This document shows positions 1-6,705 of a DNA stretch of 46,058 nt, one piece after another. How positions within the stretch are numbered: the stretch's first letter is position 1; the number at the start of each line of letters is the position of its first letter. The notes beneath the pieces are model-generated. The model saw only the letters and a list, made by a program, of their open reading frames with translations, searched no databases and had not been told where the DNA came from. The position numbers were made by a program, and so were the translations under genes. Origin of the DNA: a virus; IMG/VR virus record IMGVR_UViG_3300028920_000108, positions 1 through 46,058 of that record, one strand, 5' to 3'.

Positions 1-468
1 ACCCGCTTTTTTATACGCGGTAAAAGCGCCGGTCTCCGGGCAGGCTAAAAAGTAACCTACAGCCCCGCGCAAGTCGGACGCGCGCAAGTCGGACGCGCGC
101 AAGTCGGCCCCGGACAGGTTGGCCCACGACAGGTTGGCCCCGGACAGGTCGGCCACGGACAGGTTGGCCCCGGACAGGTTGGCAACGCGCAAGTCGGCCC
201 CGGACAGGGTGGCCCGCAACAGGTTGGCCCCGGACAGGTTGGCCACGGACAGGTTGGCCTTGAACAGGTTGGCCCTGAACAGGTTAGCACCGGACAGGTT
301 GGTCTTGAACAGGTTAGCAGCGGACAGGTTGGCCCCGGACAGGTTGGCCCCGGACAGGTTGGCCCTGAACAGGTTAGCACCGGACAGGTTGGCCCTTACG
401 CCCCCGTCTTCACCCCTGAGCCATTTCACGTGTGATTCCAGCACTTCTTTTAGTTCTTGTAGTTCCAT
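1..468 (-). CDS. Pentapeptide-repeat protein, 3' end outside window
   Basis: The reading frame starts at ATG 468-466 and stays open for 156 codons to the window edge, so the C terminus is missing. Residues 1-20 form a helical leader ([17 protein letters not shown]). About 20 uninterrupted A(N/D)LSx pentapeptides follow, and then a [19 protein letters not shown] stretch like the C-terminal module (DUF5758-type) of phage pentapeptide proteins. Pentapeptide repeats form a right-handed quadrilateral beta helix; some members mimic DNA to protect gyrase, but the target here is unknown. The start lies 2 bases after the stop of the DUF2800 gene, so it is the last gene seen in that minus-strand operon. 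In the second module copy only the leader survives. Domain call is firm, role is not. Confidence 0.88.
   Translation of the reverse strand, partial: MELQELKEVLESHVKWLRGEDGGVRANLSGANLFRANLSGANLSGANLSAANLFKTNLSGANLFRANLFKANLSVANLSGANLLRATLSGADLRVANLSGANLSVADLSGANLSWANLSGADLRASDLRASDLRGAVGYFLACPETGAFTAYKKAG
73..394. repeat. Degenerate 15-bp tandem repeat encoding pentapeptides
   Basis: The plus strand repeats units such as GGACAGGTTGGCCCC every 15 bases with substitutions (gccacggac, ccctgaac, gcgcaagtc variants). Each unit encodes one pentapeptide of the minus-strand protein. Such arrays can gain or lose units by slippage, so repeat number may vary among relatives. Confidence 0.85.
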
Positions 469-470
469 AG

Positions 471-1583
471 CTAAAATAACTCCTTTGTGTCTTTTTCGCC
501 AACTGCTATTTTATAAAGCGTTGGTTTATCGTACAGGTCGGAAATGTTCTCTTTTCCCGCCAGTCTCTCAACTTGCGCCGGGCTTTTTATCTTTCGCGGC
601 TGATAGAGCTTATCACCCAAAAAGCTAAGGCGCTTTTCAACTTCTTTTTCACTTATCCATTTTCTATGCCCCGAAGTCTCCTTTTTATACACAGAATCAA
701 AGCGCGTCCCGCTATCAATAAGGACACCAATTCTTTGCTCTACCGCGTCGAGAAAAGTTTTTATATATGAAGACATAACAAAAATATCTTCCAAACGCTC
801 GGCGCTTAACTCCTCAGCGCCAACGCCAGCACAGCTTTTAAAGCCCCCATACATCGCATGCATTGCAGGACAGACAACAACAGCCGGGCAAAACTTGCAT
901 TTTTCAGAAACATTGTAGTTGTCGCTGTTTGCACGTATGTATTTAATCCTATTCGGCAGATCGTCGGCTGAGGTTTCAAGCGGCATTGACACCGCCCGGC
1001 GCAGTTCATCCCAATACCCCGGCTGCACAACGTGACCGGTAAAGGTAGTAACACCCGCACCCCCGAAGCCCGAATAACTTAGGACATCGGCAGAAAAGGA
1101 AAGCTGTTCATACGCGCTTTCTGAATAGTCGAAATTACCGGTCTTAAGGTCGATAATGTCTATTATTATTTCGTTCTTACCCTTTACCTTAGTTATGAGC
1201 ATAGTATCGGCCTTAAATACGTTATCAACACCCAAACAGTCAAGGCGCTGTTTTCCCTCAACTACTAACTCACACTTGCCATACTTCCCGCGCTCCCGGA
1301 TGAGTTTTTTAAGATACTTACCGTATTCATTTACCATAAATTTGGCATCGTCATAATACGGCGCGTCCTTTTGTACGTGATCCTTTAGTGCCTGTATGAC
1401 AGTGCATTTTTTCCCGCTTGCTATGGCATTCGCGAGAGTTTCCGCAGCCGCGTGTATTGCTTTACCACGATCGGCAGCCGTCTTAAATGGGTTGTAGCGT
1501 AATTCTCTTGAGAGCCCTTCTTCCAGAGCTACAGAACCGGGACACGCCATAGCGCGCCCGACCATAGATGCAGTTAATTTCAT
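471..1583 (-). CDS. DUF2800-family PD-(D/E)XK nuclease with Fe-S-type cysteines (copy 1)
   Basis: A 370-aa protein of the DUF2800 family, a phage relative of the RecB/AddB/Cas4 nuclease domain. Visible features are ACPGS with C14, a putative metal-binding Asp in KADTMLI (D126), DLKTG at 145-149 (the (D/E)XK core), Q160, and the trio C229-C232-C238 in [12 protein letters not shown]. One early plus three late cysteines is the usual 4Fe-4S clamp of AddB/Cas4-type nucleases. The likely role is DNA end processing in phage recombination or replication, together with the DUF2815 ssDNA-binding protein encoded divergently nearby. It is followed after 2 bases by the pentapeptide gene. The second copy at 37309 differs at 17 of 370 residues and keeps all these residues. 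Confidence 0.85.
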   Translation of the reverse strand: MKLTASMVGRAMACPGSVALEEGLSRELRYNPFKTAADRGKAIHAAAETLANAIASGKKCTVIQALKDHVQKDAPYYDDAKFMVNEYGKYLKKLIRERGKYGKCELVVEGKQRLDCLGVDNVFKADTMLITKVKGKNEIIIDIIDLKTGNFDYSESAYEQLSFSADVLSYSGFGGAGVTTFTGHVVQPGYWDELRRAVSMPLETSADDLPNRIKYIRANSDNYNVSEKCKFCPAVVVCPAMHAMYGGFKSCAGVGAEELSAERLEDIFVMSSYIKTFLDAVEQRIGVLIDSGTRFDSVYKKETSGHRKWISEKEVEKRLSFLGDKLYQPRKIKSPAQVERLAGKENISDLYDKPTLYKIAVGEKDTKELF

Positions 1584-1616
1584 TTATTTTATTCTCCTTT
1601 TGATTTTTTATTATTT

Positions 1617-2165
1617 TTAGCGGTTTTTTACTTGTACCGGCATTAGAATATATCGCAGATTTTCCACTAATTCCATAAGCACAGGCGAGAGCGGCCCCTG
1701 CACATATACGTTAAAAGGATCATCCGCGTATGTGAGTACATCTAAATACATAGGATTGATACACACACCGCGCTGCGCGAGTTCATACAACAGCTTACCA
1801 GTGTTTTGACCGTTTATGAGCTTATTTTTACCCGCGTTGCCTGATCCTGTAAATATATTCTCGGGGTCTACCTTTTCAGGGTCTGGCATAATTTTACTAA
1901 AGTCGGGAAAGCTAAATTCATCCGCGCTATGAAAGTTTAAGTCTATTTCAGATGATTTGCTTGATACGACTTTGTAAAACCCGTCCTTTTCACCCGCGAA
2001 ATTTTCACATGTAAACACTACCAAACGGCGCGAGTCTGAAGCGGAAAAGATAGCCCCTTCTTTGTAGATAAATTCAAATACCGGTTTTACTCCCTTTTCG
2101 TCCCGGCATAGATCAAGGATTTTGAAGCCTTTAAACTCGTCTTGCTGCTTGCTGATTTCAATCAT
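1617..2165 (-). CDS. Miniature DnaN/sliding-clamp-like protein (copy 1)
   Basis: A 182-aa protein carrying the landmark motifs of the C-terminal two thirds of bacterial DnaN in the right order. SASDSRRLVV (41-50) matches the ATDGHRLAV strand. FPDFSKIMP (86-94) matches the FPDYRRVLP linker. MYLDVLTYA (139-147) matches the SYVLDVLNAL helix. GPLSPVLM (157-164) plus the terminal YILMPVQV (172-179) match the SPVLI...YVIMPMRL end that builds the partner-binding pocket. Domain I and much of domain II are absent: a normal clamp is about 370 aa. It probably tethers the phage family A polymerase or nucleases to DNA, or occupies the host clamp pocket; which one is inference. It is first in the minus-strand operon with the DUF2800 gene. 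The motif match is by eye. Confidence 0.7.
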   Translation of the reverse strand: MIEISKQQDEFKGFKILDLCRDEKGVKPVFEFIYKEGAIFSASDSRRLVVFTCENFAGEKDGFYKVVSSKSSEIDLNFHSADEFSFPDFSKIMPDPEKVDPENIFTGSGNAGKNKLINGQNTGKLLYELAQRGVCINPMYLDVLTYADDPFNVYVQGPLSPVLMELVENLRYILMPVQVKNR

Positions 2166-2199
2166 TTGTTTTTTCTCCTTAACTTTTTGTTATAAGAAG

Positions 2200-2228
2200 A
2201 CAATATACACGGTTGCCCTATTAGTCAA
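2200..2228 (-). promoter_or_regulatory. Sigma70-like promoter for the clamp-like/DUF2800 operon
   Basis: On the minus strand TTGACT (2228-2223) and TATTGT (2205-2200) are separated by 17 bases and point at the gene starting at 2165. The same elements and spacing recur in copy 2 at 39066-39038. Confidence 0.6.
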
Positions 2229-2253
2229 CCGCTTTTATAAAAATTATAGAAAA

Positions 2254-2280
2254 AAAGTATAATTTTTTATGCTATACTTT
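2254..2280. promoter_or_regulatory. Operator-like inverted repeat between divergent promoters
   Basis: AAAGTATA (2254-2261) and TATACTTT (2273-2280) form an 8-bp inverted repeat with an 11-base centre, between the two divergent promoters. In copy 2 both arms are kept, and a base change also creates the direct palindrome AAAGTATACTTT. A regulator-binding site is a reasonable inference. Confidence 0.4.
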
Positions 2281-2290
2281 ATTTTTATGC

Positions 2291-2319
2291 TTGACCATAA
2301 CGCCCGCTTTGCCTATAGT
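2291..2319 (+). promoter_or_regulatory. Sigma70-like promoter for the plus-strand early operon
   Basis: TTGACC (2291-2296) and TATAGT (2314-2319) are spaced by exactly 17 bases, about 50 bases upstream of the DUF2815 start. The element is identical in copy 2 (39129-39157). Confidence 0.7.
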
Positions 2320-2370
2320 ACTACTATGATGTTACAATCATAAATCAAATTTAATCACAGAGGTGATACA

Positions 2371-2997
2371 ATGAGCAAAAAAACGAGCCGTTTGAGACTG
2401 GACAACGTGAGGGTAGTATATCCGTCATTGGATAAGCCAGCCAGCTTTGCGGGGCAAACAGAAGAGCAAGCAAAGTACGGAATTAAGTTCCTCGTCCCAA
2501 AAGGCGACAAAGCAGTCATTGACAACATAAAGGCTTTTTTAAAAGCAAATGTTGACAACGTGGATAAGTGGTCAAAGACCGCGAAAGCGCAAGTGTACAA
2601 AACCGCTATTGACCAAGACCCGTATAATGATAACTGTGTTATCAAAGACGGCGACAAAATCAATGCGCGCAGACTGGATGAGGAAAAAGAAGCAGTTGCA
2701 GCATACGAGGGTCATATTGTTATCGGCGCTAACCGCAATCAAAAAAAAGGCCCCCCTGTTGTTGTTGATCGTAACAACGAGCCTATAGACAAGGGTCTTA
2801 TCGCGGGCGAAATCGTTTCCGGCTACTGGGTAAACGCGTATGTTGATGCGTATTGTTACAACAAGCCAAAAAACGGGATTACTCTGTCACTGTATGCAGT
2901 ACAAAAAGTAAAAGAAGATGAGGTTTTTGGGCAGCCATCCCCTTTTGACGTAGTTGAGGGAGACGACGAAGAAGAAGACGAGCCTACTTTTGGCTAG
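2371..2997 (+). CDS. DUF2815 ssDNA-binding protein (copy 1)
   Basis: A 208-aa protein of the DUF2815 family, phage proteins considered single-stranded-DNA-binding or recombination-associated and typically encoded next to DUF2800 and family A DNA polymerase genes. The N terminus (LRLDNVRVVYPSLDKP), the PASFAGQTEEQAKYGIKFLV stretch and the very acidic tail (EGDDEEEDEPTFG) are characteristic. An acidic tail is common in SSB-like proteins that recruit partners. It has a GAGGTGAT ribosome site and its own promoter at 2291, and is followed by a hairpin. Copy 2 differs at 9 of 208 residues. Confidence 0.82.
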   Translation: MSKKTSRLRLDNVRVVYPSLDKPASFAGQTEEQAKYGIKFLVPKGDKAVIDNIKAFLKANVDNVDKWSKTAKAQVYKTAIDQDPYNDNCVIKDGDKINARRLDEEKEAVAAYEGHIVIGANRNQKKGPPVVVDRNNEPIDKGLIAGEIVSGYWVNAYVDAYCYNKPKNGITLSLYAVQKVKEDEVFGQPSPFDVVEGDDEEEDEPTFG

Positions 2998-3006
2998 GCA
3001 CACCAC

Positions 3007-3033
3007 GCCGCCCTTATGGGCGGCTAACTTTTT
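3007..3033 (+). terminator. Hairpin after the DUF2815 gene
   Basis: GCCGCCC (3007-3013), loop TTAT, GGGCGGC (3018-3024), then TAACTTTTT. It probably partially terminates transcription after the abundant DUF2815 message. The same hairpin with a 5-base loop occurs in copy 2 at 39845. Confidence 0.65.
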
Positions 3034-3047
3034 AAGGCGGGGCATGA

Positions 3048-3242
3048 GTGAAACTAAAAAAGATTTTCATACTTTTCGGCGCAGTGTTGCTTGCCTCTTT
3101 TGTCGTACACATATACTGCGCCGTTTCGTTATTTCTTTTGGGGCAAGACTGGCGGACGCTACTGCTGCCATTTTTAGGCGCGCTTTTTACCGGCGTTTTA
3201 GTGATAACGTTTTGTGATTTTATAACGCGTATGAAAGCATAA
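3048..3242 (+). CDS. Small two-helix membrane protein (copy 1)
   Basis: A 64-aa protein with GTG start at 3048. It has two hydrophobic segments, about residues 5-30 (IFILFGAVLLASFVVHIYCA) and 36-58 (LLLPFLGALFTGVLVITFCD), joined by a short loop, with a basic N terminus. Function unrecognised; a small inner-membrane protein is all that can be said. The protein is 100% identical to the one at 40152 and the DNA differs at only three positions, although its neighbours differ: here it precedes an 82-aa gene, in copy 2 it follows a 93-aa gene. An alternative frame starting at ATG 3044 gives a non-hydrophobic sequence and is rejected. Confidence 0.7.
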   Translation: MKLKKIFILFGAVLLASFVVHIYCAVSLFLLGQDWRTLLLPFLGALFTGVLVITFCDFITRMKA

Positions 3243-3283
3243 TCACAAAATTTAGCAAAAATAATAATAGGAGAATAAAAAAA

Positions 3284-3532
3284 ATGTTTAAAATAGACAA
3301 GGATAAGCCACAACCATTAAAGACAGACGAAAAAGCACCGGAGTTATTAGAAATAATAATAAAAGACAAAGAAACAGGCGAGGAGTTTATGAGAGAGGTC
3401 GTTCTTCAAAAACACTTTTCAACTGGTTCTGTTGGTTACTATGTCGGCGGCAAAATGACAAATCCTCAAAGTGGGGAACGTTACCAAGTTTCATGTAATA
3501 TCGCTTTAATAGGTTCAAAACCTAAAAAATAG
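3284..3532 (+). CDS. Hypothetical 82-aa protein
   Basis: Unrecognised. The protein is charged and soluble, with an acidic-basic N-terminal half (EIIIKDKETGEEFMREVV) and a beta-like C-terminal half (GSVGYYVGGKMTNPQSGE). It has an AGGAG site 8 bases before ATG 3284. It has no counterpart in copy 2, where this slot holds only a short remnant (40358-40453), so it belongs to the variable accessory part of the early operon. Confidence 0.6.
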   Translation: MFKIDKDKPQPLKTDEKAPELLEIIIKDKETGEEFMREVVLQKHFSTGSVGYYVGGKMTNPQSGERYQVSCNIALIGSKPKK

Positions 3533-3589
3533 CACATCACATAATTTAGTGAAAGTGAATTATTAATGTAAAAAGAGAGGACAAAACAA

Positions 3590-3769
3590 ATGATTGAATT
3601 TAACGATGGCGATTGTACAGGTTGCGGGCAGTGTGTTGAGTATTGCACAGGGGCCGCGTTTATACCAGAACCGGGATACGGGGTGCGCTTTATCGAGGCT
3701 AAATGCCTGCTCTGTGATAGATGTGAAGTATCTGATATATGTCCGGGTGACGCGGTAAAACAAAAGTAA
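3590..3769 (+). CDS. 2[4Fe-4S] ferredoxin-like protein (copy 1)
   Basis: A 59-aa protein with two complete cysteine motifs: C9-x2-C12-x2-C15-x3-C19 (CTGCGQCVEYC) and C39-x2-C42-x2-C45-x5-C51-P (CLLCDRCEVSDICP). Length, spacing and the internal pseudo-repeat match small bacterial-type ferredoxins that carry one or two electrons at low potential. It has a good AGAGAGG site and sits between a hypothetical gene and the 83-aa/SNF2 pair. All eight cysteines are kept in copy 2, where only three residues change (A22V, E36D, L41Q) while several codons change silently, which indicates selection on the protein. The redox partner is not identified; possibilities are a phage or host reductase, or supply of Fe-S to nucleases such as DUF2800. 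Confidence 0.8.
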   Translation: MIEFNDGDCTGCGQCVEYCTGAAFIPEPGYGVRFIEAKCLLCDRCEVSDICPGDAVKQK

Positions 3770-3788
3770 AAAAGGAGGAGTAAAACGA

Positions 3789-4040
3789 ATGAAGACACAG
3801 AAAAGAAAAAAGGTGCTGCGCCACTTGGAACTTACAGCAGATGAATCAAAGACCTTAAGTCGCCAAATATGCGAGATTAAAAAGGCGCTTCGTCCCCGCG
3901 TTCGGGCGACAAACGCAGAAGTCCTCTCAAGGCTTGTTATGTACGCCCTTCATAACGAAGAGGTCCTTCATAATGTATATACTGACATCATAGAGGACGC
4001 AAAAGAAGAGATACAACAGCGGGCAAGGGGGCAGGAGTGA
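3789..4040 (+). CDS. Hypothetical basic 83-aa protein upstream of SNF2 helicase (copy 1)
   Basis: Predicted all-helical, with a basic N terminus (MKTQKRKKVLRHLEL) and an acidic C-terminal helix (DIIEDAKEEIQQRARG). The middle (RVRATNAEVLSRLVMYAL) resembles the helical part of ribbon-helix-helix-type DNA binders, but this is not secure. It has a strong AGGAGG site, and its stop overlaps the GTG start of the SNF2 gene, indicating translational coupling and a probable shared function. The homologue at 40671 differs at four residues. Confidence 0.65.
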   Translation: MKTQKRKKVLRHLELTADESKTLSRQICEIKKALRPRVRATNAEVLSRLVMYALHNEEVLHNVYTDIIEDAKEEIQQRARGQE

Positions 4041-5401
4041 AACCGACCTTGCGAGCCGATCAACAAAAAGGAGTAGAATTCTTACAGGGCGTATTTGAGA
4101 AACATAAAGGCGCGCTGTGTGCTGATATTATGGGGCTTGGTAAGACTGCGCAAGCTATACACCTTATAAAGATGCGAGCAAGTTTTGATATGCCTGTATG
4201 TATCGCCGCCCCCGCTTATTTAGTGTATAACTGGCTTGACGAGCTTGAACTCTGGGGGTGCAAAAGTGACGTGTGCGTTATTGACAGTAAAAAGCAAGTG
4301 CTTCATGACGCCGAAATTTATATAGGCTCATACAACATGCTTGCAAGTGACGCGATACACAAGCAGCTATTAAAAAAGACGTTTTCTCTTTTGTGTTGTG
4401 ATGAGGCGCACACTTTCCGAACGTGGAACTCTATACGGTCAAGGCGGTTGCTTGGAACCTTCCAGAATAAGAAAAGTAATCTTTTGTACCGGTCAAAAAA
4501 TGCGTTGTTACTCACAGGAACCCCTATTGTCAACAGTGTTGAGGACATCTACAATATAGTAGTCCGCATAGCTCCGGAAGTTTTACGGAAGTATGATAAA
4601 ATGTCGTTTCTTGCTGGATTTGCGGGGTTCTTGCAATACTCGCCGTATGGGGTAAAGCCTGTAGGCGTGAAAAATGAAAAGCAGTTACACAAAATCTTAT
4701 CGAGTGTCATGCTTCGCCGATCAGAAATTCCCGGCATAAAAGAGGTCACCCCGGCGCGCATACCGTTGCAGCTTAAAGGGGCAAAGCTAAAAAAGTTCAT
4801 GAAAGAGGAAAATGACTTTTTACAGCGGTACAGCATAGAAGTTGAGGACATCTTAAAGGGGCAGGATAGTAACACCCCGGCAGCGTGTGAATTTGCGGCA
4901 CTTAGGACACAAACGGCGCTGCATAAAATTCCGCTCATACTTCCGGCGATAGTTGATGCGTATGAGTGCGGAATTAGGCCGGTAGTCTATTGCTGGCATA
5001 AAGCAGTTCAAGAGGCGCTGTTTACCGAGCTCGACAGAAAATGTAAAGGTGCAGATATTGCGATAGTAAACGGCACACAAAGCCCTAAGTGCCGGGCGGG
5101 TATTGTTAAAAAATACCAAGCGGGTGAAATTGATATACTTTTGCCAACTATCGGCGCACTTAAAGAAGGCGTGAATCTGACAGAAGGGCGGTTGGTTATT
5201 TTTGTTGAGTTACCGTATACGCCCGCGGAAGTTGATCAAGTTATCGCCCGGTTTAATAGGACAGGTCAAAAGGGGTTAGTAGTTGCAAAAATGTTTTATT
5301 TTAAGGACGGAATTGATGCGTATATCATGCGATTACTCGACAGGAAGCGTGACGTTATACAAAAAAGTTTAAGAGATACGCAGTTTAAAAAGGAGGCGTG
5401 A
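4037..5401 (+). CDS. SNF2-family DEAH helicase (copy 1)
   Basis: 454 aa, GTG start overlapping the previous stop. Motifs in order: Q-like TLRADQQKG at the N terminus, Walker A IMGLGKT (31-37), CCDEAH (Walker B, 120-125), LLLTGTP (motif III, 157-163) and ARFNRTGQKG (motif VI, 404-413). This is the minimal SNF2 ATPase core with both RecA lobes and no accessory chromatin domains, typical of phage SNF2 proteins. It translocates on double-stranded DNA using ATP; in phages it is thought to help remodel replication or recombination intermediates. Copy 2 at 40919 is the same length, with all motifs conserved. Confidence 0.9.
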   Translation: MKPTLRADQQKGVEFLQGVFEKHKGALCADIMGLGKTAQAIHLIKMRASFDMPVCIAAPAYLVYNWLDELELWGCKSDVCVIDSKKQVLHDAEIYIGSYNMLASDAIHKQLLKKTFSLLCCDEAHTFRTWNSIRSRRLLGTFQNKKSNLLYRSKNALLLTGTPIVNSVEDIYNIVVRIAPEVLRKYDKMSFLAGFAGFLQYSPYGVKPVGVKNEKQLHKILSSVMLRRSEIPGIKEVTPARIPLQLKGAKLKKFMKEENDFLQRYSIEVEDILKGQDSNTPAACEFAALRTQTALHKIPLILPAIVDAYECGIRPVVYCWHKAVQEALFTELDRKCKGADIAIVNGTQSPKCRAGIVKKYQAGEIDILLPTIGALKEGVNLTEGRLVIFVELPYTPAEVDQVIARFNRTGQKGLVVAKMFYFKDGIDAYIMRLLDRKRDVIQKSLRDTQFKKEA

Positions 5402-5404
5402 AAG

Positions 5405-5584
5405 ATGGAAAAAATAATACAGATACAGACAGATTTAACTCCAGAAGAAACAAACGAACAGGGGGTTGTTATAAAATACAGTGTTATGATAACCGCGCTT
5501 ACTAATTACGGTAGAGTGCTGCAAAAGACATATGCAGGAAACTGGAACGAAGTAGAAACAAAATCTTTTAAAAAGAAGGCGTAA
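5405..5584 (+). CDS. Conserved 59-aa hypothetical protein (copy 1)
   Basis: A small ORF starting 3 bases after the SNF2 stop, preceded by AAAGGAGG. It has a short acidic N terminus then a beta-type sequence (GVVIKYSVMITALTNYGRV). Not recognised. The copy at 42287 has the same length and differs only at three internal residues and the last two or three, so it is a real gene rather than a chance frame. Confidence 0.7.
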   Translation: MEKIIQIQTDLTPEETNEQGVVIKYSVMITALTNYGRVLQKTYAGNWNEVETKSFKKKA

Positions 5585-5615
5585 CCAATGGAAAGATTTA
5601 TGGTAGGGGGAGGAA

Positions 5616-5876
5616 ATGCTTGAAAGAACTAACCAACCGGAAGAAAAAAACATCGTCTCACACCCGTCACATTATACCGATGTTGTGCCGGGTATAGAGT
5701 GCATTGAGGTTACACGCCACTTTAATTTTTGCCGTGGGAACGCCATAAAATATATTTGGCGCGCGGGGCGTAAAGACCCGTCAAAAGAAATTGAAGACCT
5801 TAGAAAAGCGCGGGAGTATATCGATATTGAAATCGGTCGACTTGAGCAAGAACGATATGAAAGGGAGGAAGAATAA
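5616..5876 (+). CDS. DUF3310 protein (nucleotide kinase-like phage protein)
   Basis: 86 aa. The motif HPSHYTD near the N terminus, followed by IECIEVTRHFNFCRGNAIKY and IWRAGRKDPSKEIEDLRKA, is diagnostic of DUF3310, a small widespread phage family often annotated as nucleotide kinase-like; its biochemical activity is not established. It has a GGGGGAGGA ribosome site. The gene is absent from copy 2, where the 59-aa ORF is followed directly by the MazG-like gene. Confidence 0.85.
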   Translation: MLERTNQPEEKNIVSHPSHYTDVVPGIECIEVTRHFNFCRGNAIKYIWRAGRKDPSKEIEDLRKAREYIDIEIGRLEQERYEREEE

Positions 5877-5878
5877 AA

Positions 5879-6142
5879 ATGGAAATACAAGAAATCGCAA
5901 TAAGAGCAAAGAAAATAATAGAACACTACGGGCCTATACACCAACGCAACAAATTATTAGAAGAGCTTGACGAACTTGAAAACGCAATAGAAAAAGAGGA
6001 CAGCCAAAACATAACAGAAGAGTCGGCGGATTGCTTTTTAGTACTGCTCCAACTTTATTTGATTGATGATAACATGAGACGTGTGACAAGATATAAGGCT
6101 GACAGGACAATTGCGCAAATGACGGAGGAAGGCGAAAAATGA
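5879..6142 (+). CDS. MazG-like nucleotide pyrophosphohydrolase (copy 1)
   Basis: 87 aa, all-helical. EELDELENAIEKE (about 23-35) and ITEESADCFLVLLQL (about 42-56) form the EExxE...ExxxD metal-binding pattern of MazG/dUTPase-like enzymes, and the tail KADRTIAQM is also typical. It probably hydrolyses NTP or dNTP to the monophosphate. Starts 2 bases after the DUF3310 stop. Compared with copy 2, the first half is strongly diverged while the second half is nearly identical, suggesting recombination inside the gene. Confidence 0.72.
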   Translation: MEIQEIAIRAKKIIEHYGPIHQRNKLLEELDELENAIEKEDSQNITEESADCFLVLLQLYLIDDNMRRVTRYKADRTIAQMTEEGEK

Positions 6143-6321
6143 AAGAATGGAAACGGGAAAACTGTACTAGTTGTAACAGTGACTTGTCGGGCGTATCCGG
6201 TAGATCGCAAAGCGGCGGCGTAATTTTTAAAATCTGCCCGCGATGCGGGGGAGTGAACTTTTTCGACGCTTTAAGCGAAAAATTGGTCTCAAATGATACC
6301 AAAATGAGCGAAAAAGATTAA
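6139..6321 (+). CDS. Small zinc-ribbon protein
   Basis: 60 aa; ATG overlaps the MazG-like stop (ATGA). CTSC at 9-12 and CPRCGG at 33-38 form a zinc-ribbon knuckle pair, and the polar tail is short. Zinc ribbons of this size usually contact nucleic acid or another protein; the role is unknown. In copy 2 only the last 22 codons remain (44427-44495), after two methyltransferase genes. Confidence 0.65.
   Translation: MKEWKRENCTSCNSDLSGVSGRSQSGGVIFKICPRCGGVNFFDALSEKLVSNDTKMSEKD
6283..6302. promoter_or_regulatory. Imperfect TTGGTATCA palindrome inside the zinc-ribbon gene
   Basis: TTGGTCTCA (6283-6291), AA, TGATACCAA (6294-6302): 9-base arms with one mismatch. The same word recurs at 19917, 34691 and 44457. 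Confidence 0.35.
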
Positions 6322-6351
6322 AATTAGAATAAGAAAGGAGAATACGGAAAG

Positions 6352-6705
6352 ATGAAAATTTGGCAATACAAACAGATAGACCCGACGGACTCCGAATGGG
6401 ATGCTTACGAGATCATAGAGTGGTATGGGCCGAATGATGACGATTACAAATACGTATCGACTCATGTAGTAAATGAATCAGACGCCCGCTTAATGACAAC
6501 AGCGCCGGAAATGCTTGATTGCTTGATTAACGCTATAAAAACACAAAAAGAATGGGTGAACGTCTGTAATTCGTTAACCGAGAAAGCCGGGGTGGATAAT
6601 CAAGAACCTAAAAGCTGGAAAAAAGAAGTTAATCAAGAAATCTTGAAGACTATCGAAAAAGCAACCGGAAAAACTATTGAAGAGGTGTTGAAAGATGAAA
6701 GCTGA
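6352..6705 (+). CDS. Hypothetical 117-aa protein (copy 1)
   Basis: Unrecognised. The N-terminal half is aromatic and beta-like (MKIWQYKQIDPTDSEWDAYE, then IIEWYGPNDDDYKYVS), followed by a segment like MTTAPEMLDCLINAIKTQK, a pattern common in small phage proteins of unknown role. The C-terminal third is charged and helical (ILKTIEKATGKTIEEVLK). It has an AAAGGAG site and its end overlaps the ParB-like start by 11 bases. The copy at 44814 is the same length and about 92% identical. Confidence 0.65.
   Translation: MKIWQYKQIDPTDSEWDAYEIIEWYGPNDDDYKYVSTHVVNESDARLMTTAPEMLDCLINAIKTQKEWVNVCNSLTEKAGVDNQEPKSWKKEVNQEILKTIEKATGKTIEEVLKDES

Noticed and set aside
57-394. CRISPR-like array
   Set aside because: The 15-bp units are contiguous and coding, with no spacers.
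119-628. 169-codon plus-strand frame across the pentapeptide repeats
   Set aside because: It is the antisense of a 15-bp repeat, so a lack of stops is expected; the minus-strand frame gives a textbook pentapeptide protein with start and operon context.
3032-3313. 93-codon minus-strand frame over the membrane peptide
   Set aside because: The plus-strand peptide is conserved and has proper topology; the reverse frame is conserved only because the DNA is nearly identical.
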